NCBI RefSeq assembly: GCF_003732225.1
Contig: NZ_MOBJ01000034.1
Location: 124,001-188,000, forward strand
Reading direction: 5' to 3'
Length of the DNA: 64,000 nt
DNA from: Pseudomonas brassicacearum
GTDB taxonomy: Bacteria; Pseudomonadota; Gammaproteobacteria; Pseudomonadales; Pseudomonadaceae
Under the pieces are notes generated by a model that ran no database searches, was not told the origin of the DNA, and saw only the letters and a program-made list of their open reading frames with translations. Of the stretch, positions 43,313 to 51,378 are shown one piece after another (positions within the stretch are counted from its first letter, which is position 1; the number at the start of each line of letters is the position of its first letter). The position numbers and the translations under genes were made by a program.

Positions 43313-44083
43313 TTAGCGAGTCGCGACAATGAATAAACGCGGGAACGGCAGCAGCACCGAACCATCGGCCAGTACCGGGAAGAACGGTTCAAGTGCTTCC
43401 AGATAGTGCGCGAGGTACTGCGCTTTTTCCGCCTCGTCGAGCGGTTCAAGAAACGGCCGCAAGCCGCTGCCCTTGAACCACTCGACCACGGCCGCAGGAC
43501 CACCTGCCAGCGGGTGGTGGTAGGTAGTGCGCCACACATCGACCCGCGAGCAGCAGGCGCGCAGTATCTGGTAGTAACCGTTGGCATCGTCCAGGGTCGT
43601 CCGTTGCCCGGCGACGTCCGCCAGCTTGTTGGCCCAAGGACCACTGCTGGCGACTTCACGCATCATCCGATGCGACGGTTGATCGAGGTTGTCGGGCATT
43701 TGAATTGCCAGGCTGCCACCCGGCGCGAGTTTGGCCACCAGCGACGGCAACAGCGTGGCGTGGTCGGGTAGCCACTGGAACACCGCGTTGGCAAAGATCA
43801 CATCGAACGGGCCAGGCTCGCTCCAGGTGGCAATATCGGCGGTGTCGAAACGTACGTCCGGCAAGCGCTTGCGGGCAGCGTCGATCATGTCGACCGAGCT
43901 GTCGAGCCCACGCACCGTGGCGTTGGCAAAGCGCTGCACCAGCAATTCGGTGGAGTTACCGGGACCGCAACCGACATCGATCACCGAACGCGCATCGGTG
44001 TTGGGGATCGCAGCCAGCAAGTCGCGCGCCGGGCGCGTGCGCTCATCTTCGAAAGCCACATACTGTTTGGCAGACCAGCTCAT
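43313..44083 (-). CDS. tam: Trans-aconitate 2-methyltransferase
   Basis: A 256-residue class I SAM methyltransferase. Motif I is VIDVGCGPGNSTELL, followed by GLDSSVDMIDAARKRLP and the acidic motif DVIFANAVFQWLPDH. Length and N-terminus MSWSAKQYVAFEDERTRP agree with E. coli Tam, which methylates the citric-cycle side product trans-aconitate. The start at 44083 has AGGAG. The 3' end is convergent with hicB. Confidence 0.88.
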   Translation of the reverse strand: MSWSAKQYVAFEDERTRPARDLLAAIPNTDARSVIDVGCGPGNSTELLVQRFANATVRGLDSSVDMIDAARKRLPDVRFDTADIATWSEPGPFDVIFANAVFQWLPDHATLLPSLVAKLAPGGSLAIQMPDNLDQPSHRMMREVASSGPWANKLADVAGQRTTLDDANGYYQILRACCSRVDVWRTTYHHPLAGGPAAVVEWFKGSGLRPFLEPLDEAEKAQYLAHYLEALEPFFPVLADGSVLLPFPRLFIVATR

Positions 44084-44280
44084 CGCGTACTCCTGTGACG
44101 GGTCAGGATGTGAGCGACGCGCTAGACTCTGCGTTTCGCTCGTGGGGCGCCAGTAAGCGACAGCCCTGCCAAGTTCGTCAAGACTCGGGTGGATGATGTG
44201 GTGAAGGTGCTTACGCCGATGTCGGGTAAGCGCGATCGATAGACAAGCCCGCAGGTTCATATCAAAAGACCGACACAAAA

Positions 44281-44463
44281 AAAGAGCGACCTGTGCAGGC
44301 AATGCCAGTCAGTTAAGCGCAATCCATGTGGGAGCGAGCTTGCTCGCGATGACGGCATTACATTCAACATCAATGTTGACTGACCCACCGCTATCGCGAG
44401 CAAGCTCGCTCCCACAGGTTTGTGCCTTGATTGACAGGTATTAACCTATGCAGGTCGCTCTTT
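44281..44463 (-). terminator. Terminator split by a REP doublet and flanking motifs
   Basis: Outer arms AAAGAGCGACCTG (44281-44293) and CAGGTCGCTCTTT (44451-44463) form the terminator of the WXXGXW lipoprotein gene. Between them lie a motif CAGTCAGTTAAG (near 44306), a REP doublet (44328-44350 and 44393-44415) and an inverted motif (near 44427-44438). The rest of the gap 44084-44485 holds nothing else. Confidence 0.7.
44328..44415. repeat. Inverted REP doublet 3
   Basis: REP copies at 44328-44350 (plus) and 44393-44415 (minus), inside the loop of the split terminator. Confidence 0.9.
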
Positions 44464-44485
44464 TTGATTCGGCGAAACGCTGGAT

Positions 44486-44815
44486 CTAGTGGACCCAGCC
44501 GCCGCCTTGCCAATGCCAGCCATCGTTGCGCTGTTCCCAATGCGGGTGCACGTAACGATAGCCCCGGCGTTCCGGTTCCCAGTGCCCGCGAACGGCGACA
44601 TAACGTCCGCCTTCCCAGCGCCAGTAACCGCGCGACCAGACATAACCCTGCCGACCTTCTGGCTCCACCTCAATGACCCGCACCGGTGGTGGTTGCGGTG
44701 CGATCACTTCGACGTACTCGCGTGGCGGCGGACGCCGGTCGTGAACCACCCGCTCCTGTACGCAACCGGACGCCGCGATGACCACTGCTACCAATGCCGC
44801 GTAACGTAACAACAT
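44486..44815 (-). CDS. WXXGXW repeat lipoprotein
   Basis: A 109-residue lipoprotein: signal peptide with lipobox IAASGC, a Pro-rich linker (RRPPPREYVEVIAPQPPP), and repeats of the YxWxxGYWRW / VRGHWEP / HPHWEQ type, the WXXGXW family. Function unknown in detail; such proteins are outer-membrane associated. The gap 44816-45122 upstream holds no other feature I can support. Confidence 0.8.
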   Translation of the reverse strand: MLLRYAALVAVVIAASGCVQERVVHDRRPPPREYVEVIAPQPPPVRVIEVEPEGRQGYVWSRGYWRWEGGRYVAVRGHWEPERRGYRYVHPHWEQRNDGWHWQGGGWVH

Positions 44816-45122
44816 GATGTTGCCTCCTGAGGCTCATCGGCCAATAGAGTAACCCCGTAAAACCATGCCCCCTTTACCGCCACGCTCCTGCTTGGCGTAT
44901 GAATATTTGTACCAGCAGATATCTGTCTAATACCTGAACCCACCCACCGGAAGTATGTAAAGAAAAGTTGACCGACCAGCGGCATAGAGCCTTCGCACGA
45001 TCGCGGAACGCGCCGGTTGCCCGCCGTTTTAAATGCACGTTCTTCAGCATCGCGTCAGCTACACGAGTGGAAACTACACTGGCTGCTGTCGACGTCTCTC
45101 TTGATACTCGGGAACCTCCTAC

Positions 45123-46655
45123 ATGCACGTGCCATCTGCCGTTTTGCGCCCGTTGTGCCTGTCGGCCTGCTTGTTGTTTCCCACACTGGCCTCGGCCGGT
45201 ACACCCGCCGCGCTCAACCCGAGCGACATTGCCTGGCTACGCCGCGATGGCTTCGATCTGGATGCCGCCAACCTGGCGCGCTTGCGCAACATGGGCCGCG
45301 AGGGGCTGCTTCAAGCCCAATTGGCCGACCGTATCAACGACCCGCTGCCACCCGCGATCAACGCACTGTTGCACAGCTATCCGGTATTGAGCACGCCGCC
45401 CGAACCCTTGTTGCTCGCGTTCAAGAGCCAGCAGGAACAGCTCAAGGCCATGCCCGAAGGCGACACCAAAAACGCCGCGAAAAAAGACCTGCAACAACAA
45501 GCCAACGAACTCGCAGAGCAAGCGCGTGAAGCCGTGCTGTTGCGTGCGGTGTATGGGCCCAATCAGCTCAAGGAGCAGTTGGTGGGTTTCTGGCTCAACC
45601 ACTTCAGCGTATTTCAGGGCAAAGCTCGGGTACGGGTGCTGACGGCGGACTACGCCGAACGCACGATCCGCCCACATGCCTTGGGCAAGTTCAAGGATCT
45701 GGTGATGGCCACCCTCAAGAGTCCGGCGATGCTTGAGTACCTCGACAACGCGCAAAACGCTCGGGGCAAACTCAACGAAAACTACGCCCGCGAACTGATG
45801 GAGCTGCACACCCTGGGCGTCGGCTCCGGCTATACCCAGCAAGACGTCCAGCAACTGGCGTTGATTCTGACCGGCGCCGGGCTGATCCCGCTCGATGGCC
45901 GTACACAGAAGTTTGCGCCTCGGTTACAGGCCTTGGTGGTGCGCGAAGGGGTATTCGAATTCAATCCGCGTCGTCACGATTTCAGCGACAAGGTGCTACT
46001 CGGCCAACCGATCAGAGGCAGCGGCTTTGACGAGATTCGTCAGGCCGTAGAGCTGATCACCCGGCAGAAAGCCTGTGCCCATTTTGTCTCGCAACAGCTG
46101 GCCGAATACTTCGTGGCCGATCAGCCGCCGCCGGCGCTGGTGGACCGGATGGCCAAGACCTTTCAGGACAGCGACGGCGATATCGCCCAAGTGATGCGCA
46201 CGTTGTTCGAGTCCAGGGAATTACTGCAAAGTGCCGGCACCAAGTTCAAGGACCCGATGCAGTTTGTGGTGTCGGCGGTGCGGCTGGCCTATGACGGTAA
46301 ACCGCTGGCCAACGCCAGGCCGATGATCAATTGGCTCAATCAGTTGGGGCAACCGGTGTTCGGTCGCGTGACACCGGATGGCTGGCCGCTGGAATCGAGC
46401 GGTTGGTCGAGCTCGGGGCAGATGTCCAAACGCTTCGAAATCGCCCGGGCAATCGGGCGTGGGGATAACCGTTTGTTTACCCCGGAAGGTAGCAACCTGC
46501 CCGGCCCCGGATTTCCGCTGATTACCACACCGTTGTTCTACGAGGTCATCTCTCCACACCTTTCAGCAGCGACCCTTGGTGCGCTGAACAAGGCCGTGTC
46601 GCCTCAGGAATGGAACACCTTTTTGCTCGCCTCACCTGACTTCAATAACCGCTAA
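45123..46655 (+). CDS. DUF1800 family secreted protein
   Basis: A 510-residue protein with a signal peptide ending ASAG and the DUF1800 body: GFWLNHFSVFQGKARVR, NENYARELMELHTLGVGSGY and LGQPIRGSGFDEI are its conserved blocks. DUF1800 genes are regularly followed by DUF1501 genes, as here (21 bp). The biochemical role is not established; links to surface or cellulose-related functions are suggested in the literature. No clear ribosome site is visible; CTACACT at 45074 may be a -10. Confidence 0.88.
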   Translation: MHVPSAVLRPLCLSACLLFPTLASAGTPAALNPSDIAWLRRDGFDLDAANLARLRNMGREGLLQAQLADRINDPLPPAINALLHSYPVLSTPPEPLLLAFKSQQEQLKAMPEGDTKNAAKKDLQQQANELAEQAREAVLLRAVYGPNQLKEQLVGFWLNHFSVFQGKARVRVLTADYAERTIRPHALGKFKDLVMATLKSPAMLEYLDNAQNARGKLNENYARELMELHTLGVGSGYTQQDVQQLALILTGAGLIPLDGRTQKFAPRLQALVVREGVFEFNPRRHDFSDKVLLGQPIRGSGFDEIRQAVELITRQKACAHFVSQQLAEYFVADQPPPALVDRMAKTFQDSDGDIAQVMRTLFESRELLQSAGTKFKDPMQFVVSAVRLAYDGKPLANARPMINWLNQLGQPVFGRVTPDGWPLESSGWSSSGQMSKRFEIARAIGRGDNRLFTPEGSNLPGPGFPLITTPLFYEVISPHLSAATLGALNKAVSPQEWNTFLLASPDFNNR

Positions 46656-46676
46656 GCTGCGTGATGAGGTGCCGCC

Positions 46677-47873
46677 ATGAATCGTCGAGAACTGCTGATT
46701 GCCGCTGCGGCAGCCGCGACGCTGCCGTCCTTGTCGTTTTGTGCAAAGCTGTTCGCCGCCCCCGTTTCGGCGCCACGCTTTCTGATCGTTTTTCTTCGCG
46801 GCGGCTACGACTGCAACAACCTGCTGGTGCCCTGTTCCAGCGATTTTTACTACGAGTCGCGTCCGACTCTCGCCATTGCCCGGCCTGACTCGCATAACCC
46901 CAACAGCGCCATTGCACTGGATAGCCACTGGGGCCTGAACCCGGTTTTACGTGATTCGATCTACCCGTTGTGGCAACGCAAACAGATCGCCTTCGTGCCG
47001 TTCGCCGGGACCGATGATCTGTCCCGCAGCCACTTCGAAACGCAGGACAACATCGAGTCTGGCGAACCGACCCAACAGCGCAACCGTTACGACTCGGGCT
47101 TTCTCGCACGCTTGTCGCGTCAGGTGCCGAACAGTGCGCCCATTGCCTTCACCGATGCCTTGCCCCTGAGTTTTCAGGGCGGCAACGCCATCCCCAACAT
47201 CTCGTTGCGCGGTGCCTCGAAACCGGCCTTCGATGCTCGGCAATCGGCGATTCTCTCGTCGATGTACAAAAACACACCCTACGCCGCCTCCGCAGCCGAT
47301 GGCCTTGAACTGCGCCAGCAGGTATCAAGGGATCCGCAGGACGAGATGATCAAGGCCAATCGTGGTGCGCCGAATGCGCAGAACTTTGCTGCCCAGACCC
47401 GGCGCATGGCAACACTGATGCGCGACCAGTACCGACTGGGTTTCGTCGATGTCGGCGGCTGGGATACCCACGTCAACCAGGGCAGCACCAGCGGCCAATT
47501 GGCCAATAACCTGGCGAACCTCGGTGAAGGTCTGGCCGCCTATGCCCAGGCTCTGGGTGATGAATGGAACAACACCACCGTGGTAGTGGTCTCGGAGTTC
47601 GGCCGCACCTTTCGTGAAAACGGCGCCAGGGGCACCGACCACGGGCATGGCACGGTCTATTGGGTACTCGGTGGCAATGTTCGCGGCGGGCGCATTGTTG
47701 GCGAACAGGTGGCGGTCAATCCGCAAAGCCTGCTGCAAAACCGCGATTACCCGGTGCTCAACAATTACCGGAACCTGCTCGGTGGTTTGCTTGGCAGGAC
47801 ATGGGGCTTGTCCGCTTCGCAGTTGCAGAACGTATTTCCAGGGGCGCGTCCGGATGCATTGCAGTTGCTGTGA
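46677..47873 (+). CDS. DUF1501 family protein (sulfatase-like fold)
   Basis: A 398-residue protein of the DUF1501 family, related to alkaline phosphatase/sulfatase folds. It begins MNRRELLIAAAAAATLPSLS, a twin-arginine-like leader. Conserved stretches are FLRGGYDCNNLLVP, GGWDTHVNQGSTSG and VSEFGRTFRENGARGTDHGHG, the last with likely metal ligands. GAGGTG precedes the ATG. It forms a two-gene operon with the DUF1800 gene and ends before a short gap. Confidence 0.88.
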   Translation: MNRRELLIAAAAAATLPSLSFCAKLFAAPVSAPRFLIVFLRGGYDCNNLLVPCSSDFYYESRPTLAIARPDSHNPNSAIALDSHWGLNPVLRDSIYPLWQRKQIAFVPFAGTDDLSRSHFETQDNIESGEPTQQRNRYDSGFLARLSRQVPNSAPIAFTDALPLSFQGGNAIPNISLRGASKPAFDARQSAILSSMYKNTPYAASAADGLELRQQVSRDPQDEMIKANRGAPNAQNFAAQTRRMATLMRDQYRLGFVDVGGWDTHVNQGSTSGQLANNLANLGEGLAAYAQALGDEWNNTTVVVVSEFGRTFRENGARGTDHGHGTVYWVLGGNVRGGRIVGEQVAVNPQSLLQNRDYPVLNNYRNLLGGLLGRTWGLSASQLQNVFPGARPDALQLL

Positions 47874-48021
47874 TCCACGTAAGAAACATGCTTCACCACA
47901 CGTAGGAAATTTCATCTAACAATTCCCCCGGCAACCCTCACACAGACCTCGGTTATAAACGTGGGCGATCGCTTCAAGCTGTAACGGAGCACCGTCTACT
48001 ACAACAAGAGAGTGACTACTT

Positions 48022-49008
48022 GTGCCGAGAACCTCTGGATCGAATGCGGGCAAGGGCCCCATGCCCATCGTGCCGTCTCCGGCAACGCCAAACACGCCGC
48101 CTGCGGGTCAAAAGCCCAGGAGCACCAGCGTCTTTCCCCGAGTCGAAAGTCCCCAGGCCTCTTCATCAAACGCATCCGCACCACCCCCTCGAGCAGCGCC
48201 CGCCATCGCACCCAAACCCACAGCGTTTTTAGTCCCCAAGCTATGTGTCGTGTGCAAATCCAATCACCAAGGCCCCTGCCTGACTCAACCACCCAGCGCT
48301 GCCTCGACTTCTTCGCAAAAACCGGCTTCAGCGCTGGACATGTATGAACAGCACCAGACGAACTACCAGCCACAGAACCGGACTCAGCCGTTCGAGATCA
48401 TGCAATCGGTCACGGACGACAGTCTGAAATTCAGCGACAAGAAAGCGACCGACGCTGAGCTCGCCAAAGTCGCGGACAAAAAATTCACCCTCCGGCACTA
48501 CACCACGTCAAAGGACGGTCCCCCGCCGTTCAACACCATTTCATCAAACTTTGAATTGGTGCACCGCAAGATCAAAACCCTGCAAAGAACCCAGGGCAGC
48601 AACACCAATCAGGATGATTGGGTGCGCTTGGGCAACACGGCGTTTACCTTCTTTCTGCTGGCGATCGACGGCGAGGTAGCGAACCGAAAATTCCTCGGGG
48701 GCGCGACGCATTACGCGGAAATTGACCCGGACAACCTGGAGCAGATGACGGCGGCGGGACTGGAGAATGCGGAGTTTTTCGCCTCGCCCGATTTGCTGCA
48801 CACCAAGGATCTGTCCAGTGCCAAAGCCATCAAAGGCCCTTTGAAAGACCTCAAGGCGCTGATGGTTGCAAGCTCCGGACTCAAGGCTATCAGCTTGGGT
48901 CGGACACCTGCGCAAGGCCTGCTCAAAGCCATCGACGGTCAATTCGCCGACACCCTGGAAGTGAAGCTGCCGGGATCGGTAATCGTTACTCAATGGCACA
49001 CGATTTAG
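48022..49008 (+). CDS. Candidate ADP-ribosyltransferase-like toxin or effector
   Basis: A 328-residue protein. Residues 1-105 are rich in Pro, Ser, Thr and Ala with low charge, plus a Cys cluster CVVCKSNHQGPC. The C-terminal domain has FTLRHYTTSKD near residue 155, like the first motif of HYD-type ADP-ribosyl toxins, and ends LEVKLPGSVIVTQWHTI, a style of ending seen in such toxins. The start is GTG with a distant GAGAG site. No secretion genes are near. Function is inferred from motifs only. Confidence 0.45.
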   Translation: MPRTSGSNAGKGPMPIVPSPATPNTPPAGQKPRSTSVFPRVESPQASSSNASAPPPRAAPAIAPKPTAFLVPKLCVVCKSNHQGPCLTQPPSAASTSSQKPASALDMYEQHQTNYQPQNRTQPFEIMQSVTDDSLKFSDKKATDAELAKVADKKFTLRHYTTSKDGPPPFNTISSNFELVHRKIKTLQRTQGSNTNQDDWVRLGNTAFTFFLLAIDGEVANRKFLGGATHYAEIDPDNLEQMTAAGLENAEFFASPDLLHTKDLSSAKAIKGPLKDLKALMVASSGLKAISLGRTPAQGLLKAIDGQFADTLEVKLPGSVIVTQWHTI

Positions 49009-49022
49009 AGGGAAATCAACAC

Positions 49023-49118
49023 ATGGGAAACGTTTTGGATTGCTGTTTCCTTATCGCCAAATCATCGGAAGTTAGAAGAAAAACGACCGCTCGTCGAGTG
49101 AAGATCCCTCTGTTTTGA
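49023..49118 (+). CDS. Possible 31-residue peptide after the toxin-like gene
   Basis: An ATG at 49023, 14 bp after the toxin-like gene and behind GAGGGAAAT, opens a 31-codon frame MGNVLDCCFLIAKSS with a basic end RRKTTARRVK. It could be a tiny cognate peptide or chance. The rest of the gap to 49323 holds the promoter below. Confidence 0.3.
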   Translation: MGNVLDCCFLIAKSSEVRRKTTARRVKIPLF

Positions 49119-49142
49119 CAGCTTCAGATCGGCATCTATAGT
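49115..49142 (+). promoter_or_regulatory. Strong sigma-70 promoter of the AidA/PixA genes
   Basis: TTGACA (49115-49120), 16-bp spacer, TATAGT (49137-49142): perfect -35 and a 4-of-6 -10. It lies 180 bp before the first AidA/PixA gene. Confidence 0.65.
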
Positions 49143-49323
49143 GCAGACGCGGCCTGTTGGAAGGAACCCGGGCCGGTCACTTTTATAGGCAAGGAGCCAG
49201 GCCAGCTCGTACCCTGTGATCGGTGGATTCCCCGTAATAGCGCGCTTACAACAGCCGCAAGGCAATCAAGCGTTGTTGCGTCTGGTAGATGCCAGACGCT
49301 CACTATGATCAAGGAGCTTTACT

Positions 49324-49828
49324 ATGTCTCGAGTCACGGATGTGCTTGTTTCGATCGACACCGAAACCATTTTTGAAAAACTACCCGAACATCAGCAAAA
49401 ACCCTAACGCGCCAACAATGATTGATGTCAATCACGTGTACATGGTCACCAACCGGGACAACGTGATCAATGGCCAGGCCGGTGGCGAACTGAATTTGAA
49501 AGCCTGCGTCGGTGACCTGATTCGCTGGCGCGAAACCAGCCTGTCGCAGAGCTTCGAAAAGGCAGTGATTTTCTACAAGTTCATTGGCAACGTGGGTAAT
49601 GAACTGATCTCGATGCCGACTCCGCGCAAAGCCACCGCGTGTGTTGCCGTGCCAAACACCAGCAACCCGTCGGTGCCTAGCTGCCAGAAAGTCGATAACC
49701 ATTACTGGTCTTCGGAAACCCTTTCTACCGGCAGCGTGACCTATCACTTCCACTTCCTGATCGTGGACCGGGACTGCCAGATTGTTGGTTGCTGCTCGTG
49801 GGATCCGTTCATCACCATCCATAACTGA
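49324..49828 (+). pseudogene. AidA/PixA family protein, frameshifted in an A5 tract
   Basis: The start ATG at 49324 gives MSRVTDVLVSIDTETIFE, the usual AidA/PixA opening, but the frame hits TAA after 27 codons. Dropping one A from the run 49376-49380 joins it to NYPNISKNPNAPTMIDVNHVY and on to CSWDPFITIHN at 49828, a full-length family member of 167 residues. PixA forms inclusion bodies in Xenorhabdus, and AidA is quorum-controlled in Burkholderia. A sequencing error or a phase-variable tract could explain the shift. Confidence 0.75.
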
Positions 49829-49951
49829 TCTGGACGGCCCCTTGGCGACAAGGGGCTTTCTCCTCTGTCTCGCGCCCCGACTGAAACTGGATGTCTTGCG
49901 TAAGCCGCAGCGGTGCGCCGCGATCCACCCACATCATGAAAGGAAGCCGTG

Positions 49952-50491
49952 ATGTCCACAGATACCAGCGCAAGCCCGTCACCCACCACTGAGCAGGCAA
50001 CCAATGTGTTGCTTATTGTCGACGCCGAAACCCTGCTCACTCGCTACCCAAAACCGAGCCTCGACCCCCAGAATCCGACCGTGATCGAAGACGGCTTCAT
50101 TTTTACCTTTGGCATAACCCAAGGGACAACGCCAGAGGCCAAGGGCACCTGCATTGAGCTGGCCGCGAACTCCGCAAAAACCTTCCACTTACGTGGCCGA
50201 ACCGTCGGCCTGCAGGCCGAACACAGCGTGGTGTTTTATGCCCTGTCTGTGAGCAACGCCGGTGTGTTATCAAAACCGCATCTGGTGGTGCACAACGGCC
50301 AGACCTTGCCCGCCCCCAACCCGGAAGCCCCCACCGAACCGATCGCAGTGAAAGCCGATGACCACTACTGGCACTGCCAGCAACTGAGCGCAGGTGTCGA
50401 GCAGTGCGAGCTGAGTTTCATGCTGGTGAACAGCAGTTGTGAGGCGCTGGGGTATTTCAGCTGGACGGTTGGGGTGAAGCTGTCGAGCTGA
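49952..50491 (+). CDS. AidA/PixA family protein
   Basis: A 179-residue paralogue of the gene before it. NVLLIVDAETLLTRYPKPS, FTFGITQGT and HYWHCQQLS parallel positions in the first copy. The start at 49952 has GGAAG upstream. Both probably share the promoter at 49115. The terminator after it is interrupted by a repeat. Role unknown here; a cytoplasmic abundance protein is likely. Confidence 0.75.
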   Translation: MSTDTSASPSPTTEQATNVLLIVDAETLLTRYPKPSLDPQNPTVIEDGFIFTFGITQGTTPEAKGTCIELAANSAKTFHLRGRTVGLQAEHSVVFYALSVSNAGVLSKPHLVVHNGQTLPAPNPEAPTEPIAVKADDHYWHCQQLSAGVEQCELSFMLVNSSCEALGYFSWTVGVKLSS

Positions 50492-50493
50492 AC

Positions 50494-50615
50494 AAAAAAC
50501 CCGGCTGAGGCTAATGCCTGTCAGTCAAGTGTTGGCAGCCTCAAAAGATTGCAGCCTGCGGCAGCTCCTACGCCGAGCCGTCAAATCCGTAGAAGCTGCC
50601 GCAGGCTGCGATCTT
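50494..50615. repeat. Disrupted terminator and type-B inverted repeats
   Basis: AAAAAACCCGG (50495-50504) and CTGAGGCT/AGCCTCA arms (50505-50512 and 50537-50543) enclose the motif CTGTCAGTCAAG. They are followed by an inverted pair of type-B repeats at 50543-50571 and 50589-50615. The original right arm of the terminator appears to be partly lost. Confidence 0.6.
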
Positions 50616-50725
50616 GTAAATCTGACACCGCATCATTTCTGAGGTATCGAGAATACGGTTTACGAGGGTTTCACCCTCGAACGCAGGCTTCGCCAGCTGC
50701 TACGGATCGTGCGCGCACACCTGCG

Positions 50726-51250
50726 TCAGCCATCCACCCGACCCGATTGACGGCTGGCCTGAAGGGCTTTGGCCATTTGCAGGTGGTTTTCGAGTTTGGG
50801 CAGGGTCTCTGCGGCGAAGGCCTTGATCTCCGGGACGTTGGTGGTTTGGGCTTCCTGCTTCAGCTGCTCGATGGCTTCCTGGGTGGTCTGTACCTGGCTG
50901 GCGGCAAAGGCCGCATCGAACGAGTCGCCGTCCTTGACCTCAGGAATCAGCGCCTTGGCCTTGCTGGCCACCTCATCTCTAGGGGCAACGGGCAGATCGA
51001 GTTTTTTGGCGATTTTCGCCAGGTGCTGGTTGGCCGTGGTGCGGTCGTTGATCACCACAATCGTGTAATCCTTGACCTCTTTGGATTCGGTTTTCTGGTG
51101 AGCCTGGCGGCTGGCTTCAATGTCGGCCATGCCTTTGGCCGAGGCGTCGTTGATGAATTCGGCTGGCGACTGGGCAAAAGCGCTGCTGGCGCCCAGGCCC
51201 AGCAACACGGCAAAACTGATGGTCGGTAACCGGCTGGCCATACGTTTCAT
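50726..51250 (-). CDS. DUF4142 periplasmic protein
   Basis: A 174-residue secreted protein with a signal peptide ending SAFA and a helical DUF4142 body (FINDASAKGMADIEASRQA, ferritin-like in shape). I use the start at 51250, preceded by GGAGGG. The role is unknown; family members respond to envelope or osmotic stress in some species. Confidence 0.85.
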   Translation of the reverse strand: MKRMASRLPTISFAVLLGLGASSAFAQSPAEFINDASAKGMADIEASRQAHQKTESKEVKDYTIVVINDRTTANQHLAKIAKKLDLPVAPRDEVASKAKALIPEVKDGDSFDAAFAASQVQTTQEAIEQLKQEAQTTNVPEIKAFAAETLPKLENHLQMAKALQASRQSGRVDG

Positions 51251-51378
51251 GGTCACGCCCTCCTGAACAGGCAAATGAGTGCAGCGGGCATCCCCGCCTG
51301 ACGTCTGAAGTTAAAACACCACAAAGGTTTAGAAAAGTTGAGCCTGCCGCGACGAACGGCGCCCGCGCCAAAGTCGAA

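Noticed and set aside
48022..50491. Type VI or contact-dependent toxin locus around the toxin-like and AidA/PixA genes
   Set aside because: No VgrG, PAAR, Rhs or two-partner secretion sequence nearby; AidA/PixA proteins are not known immunity proteins.
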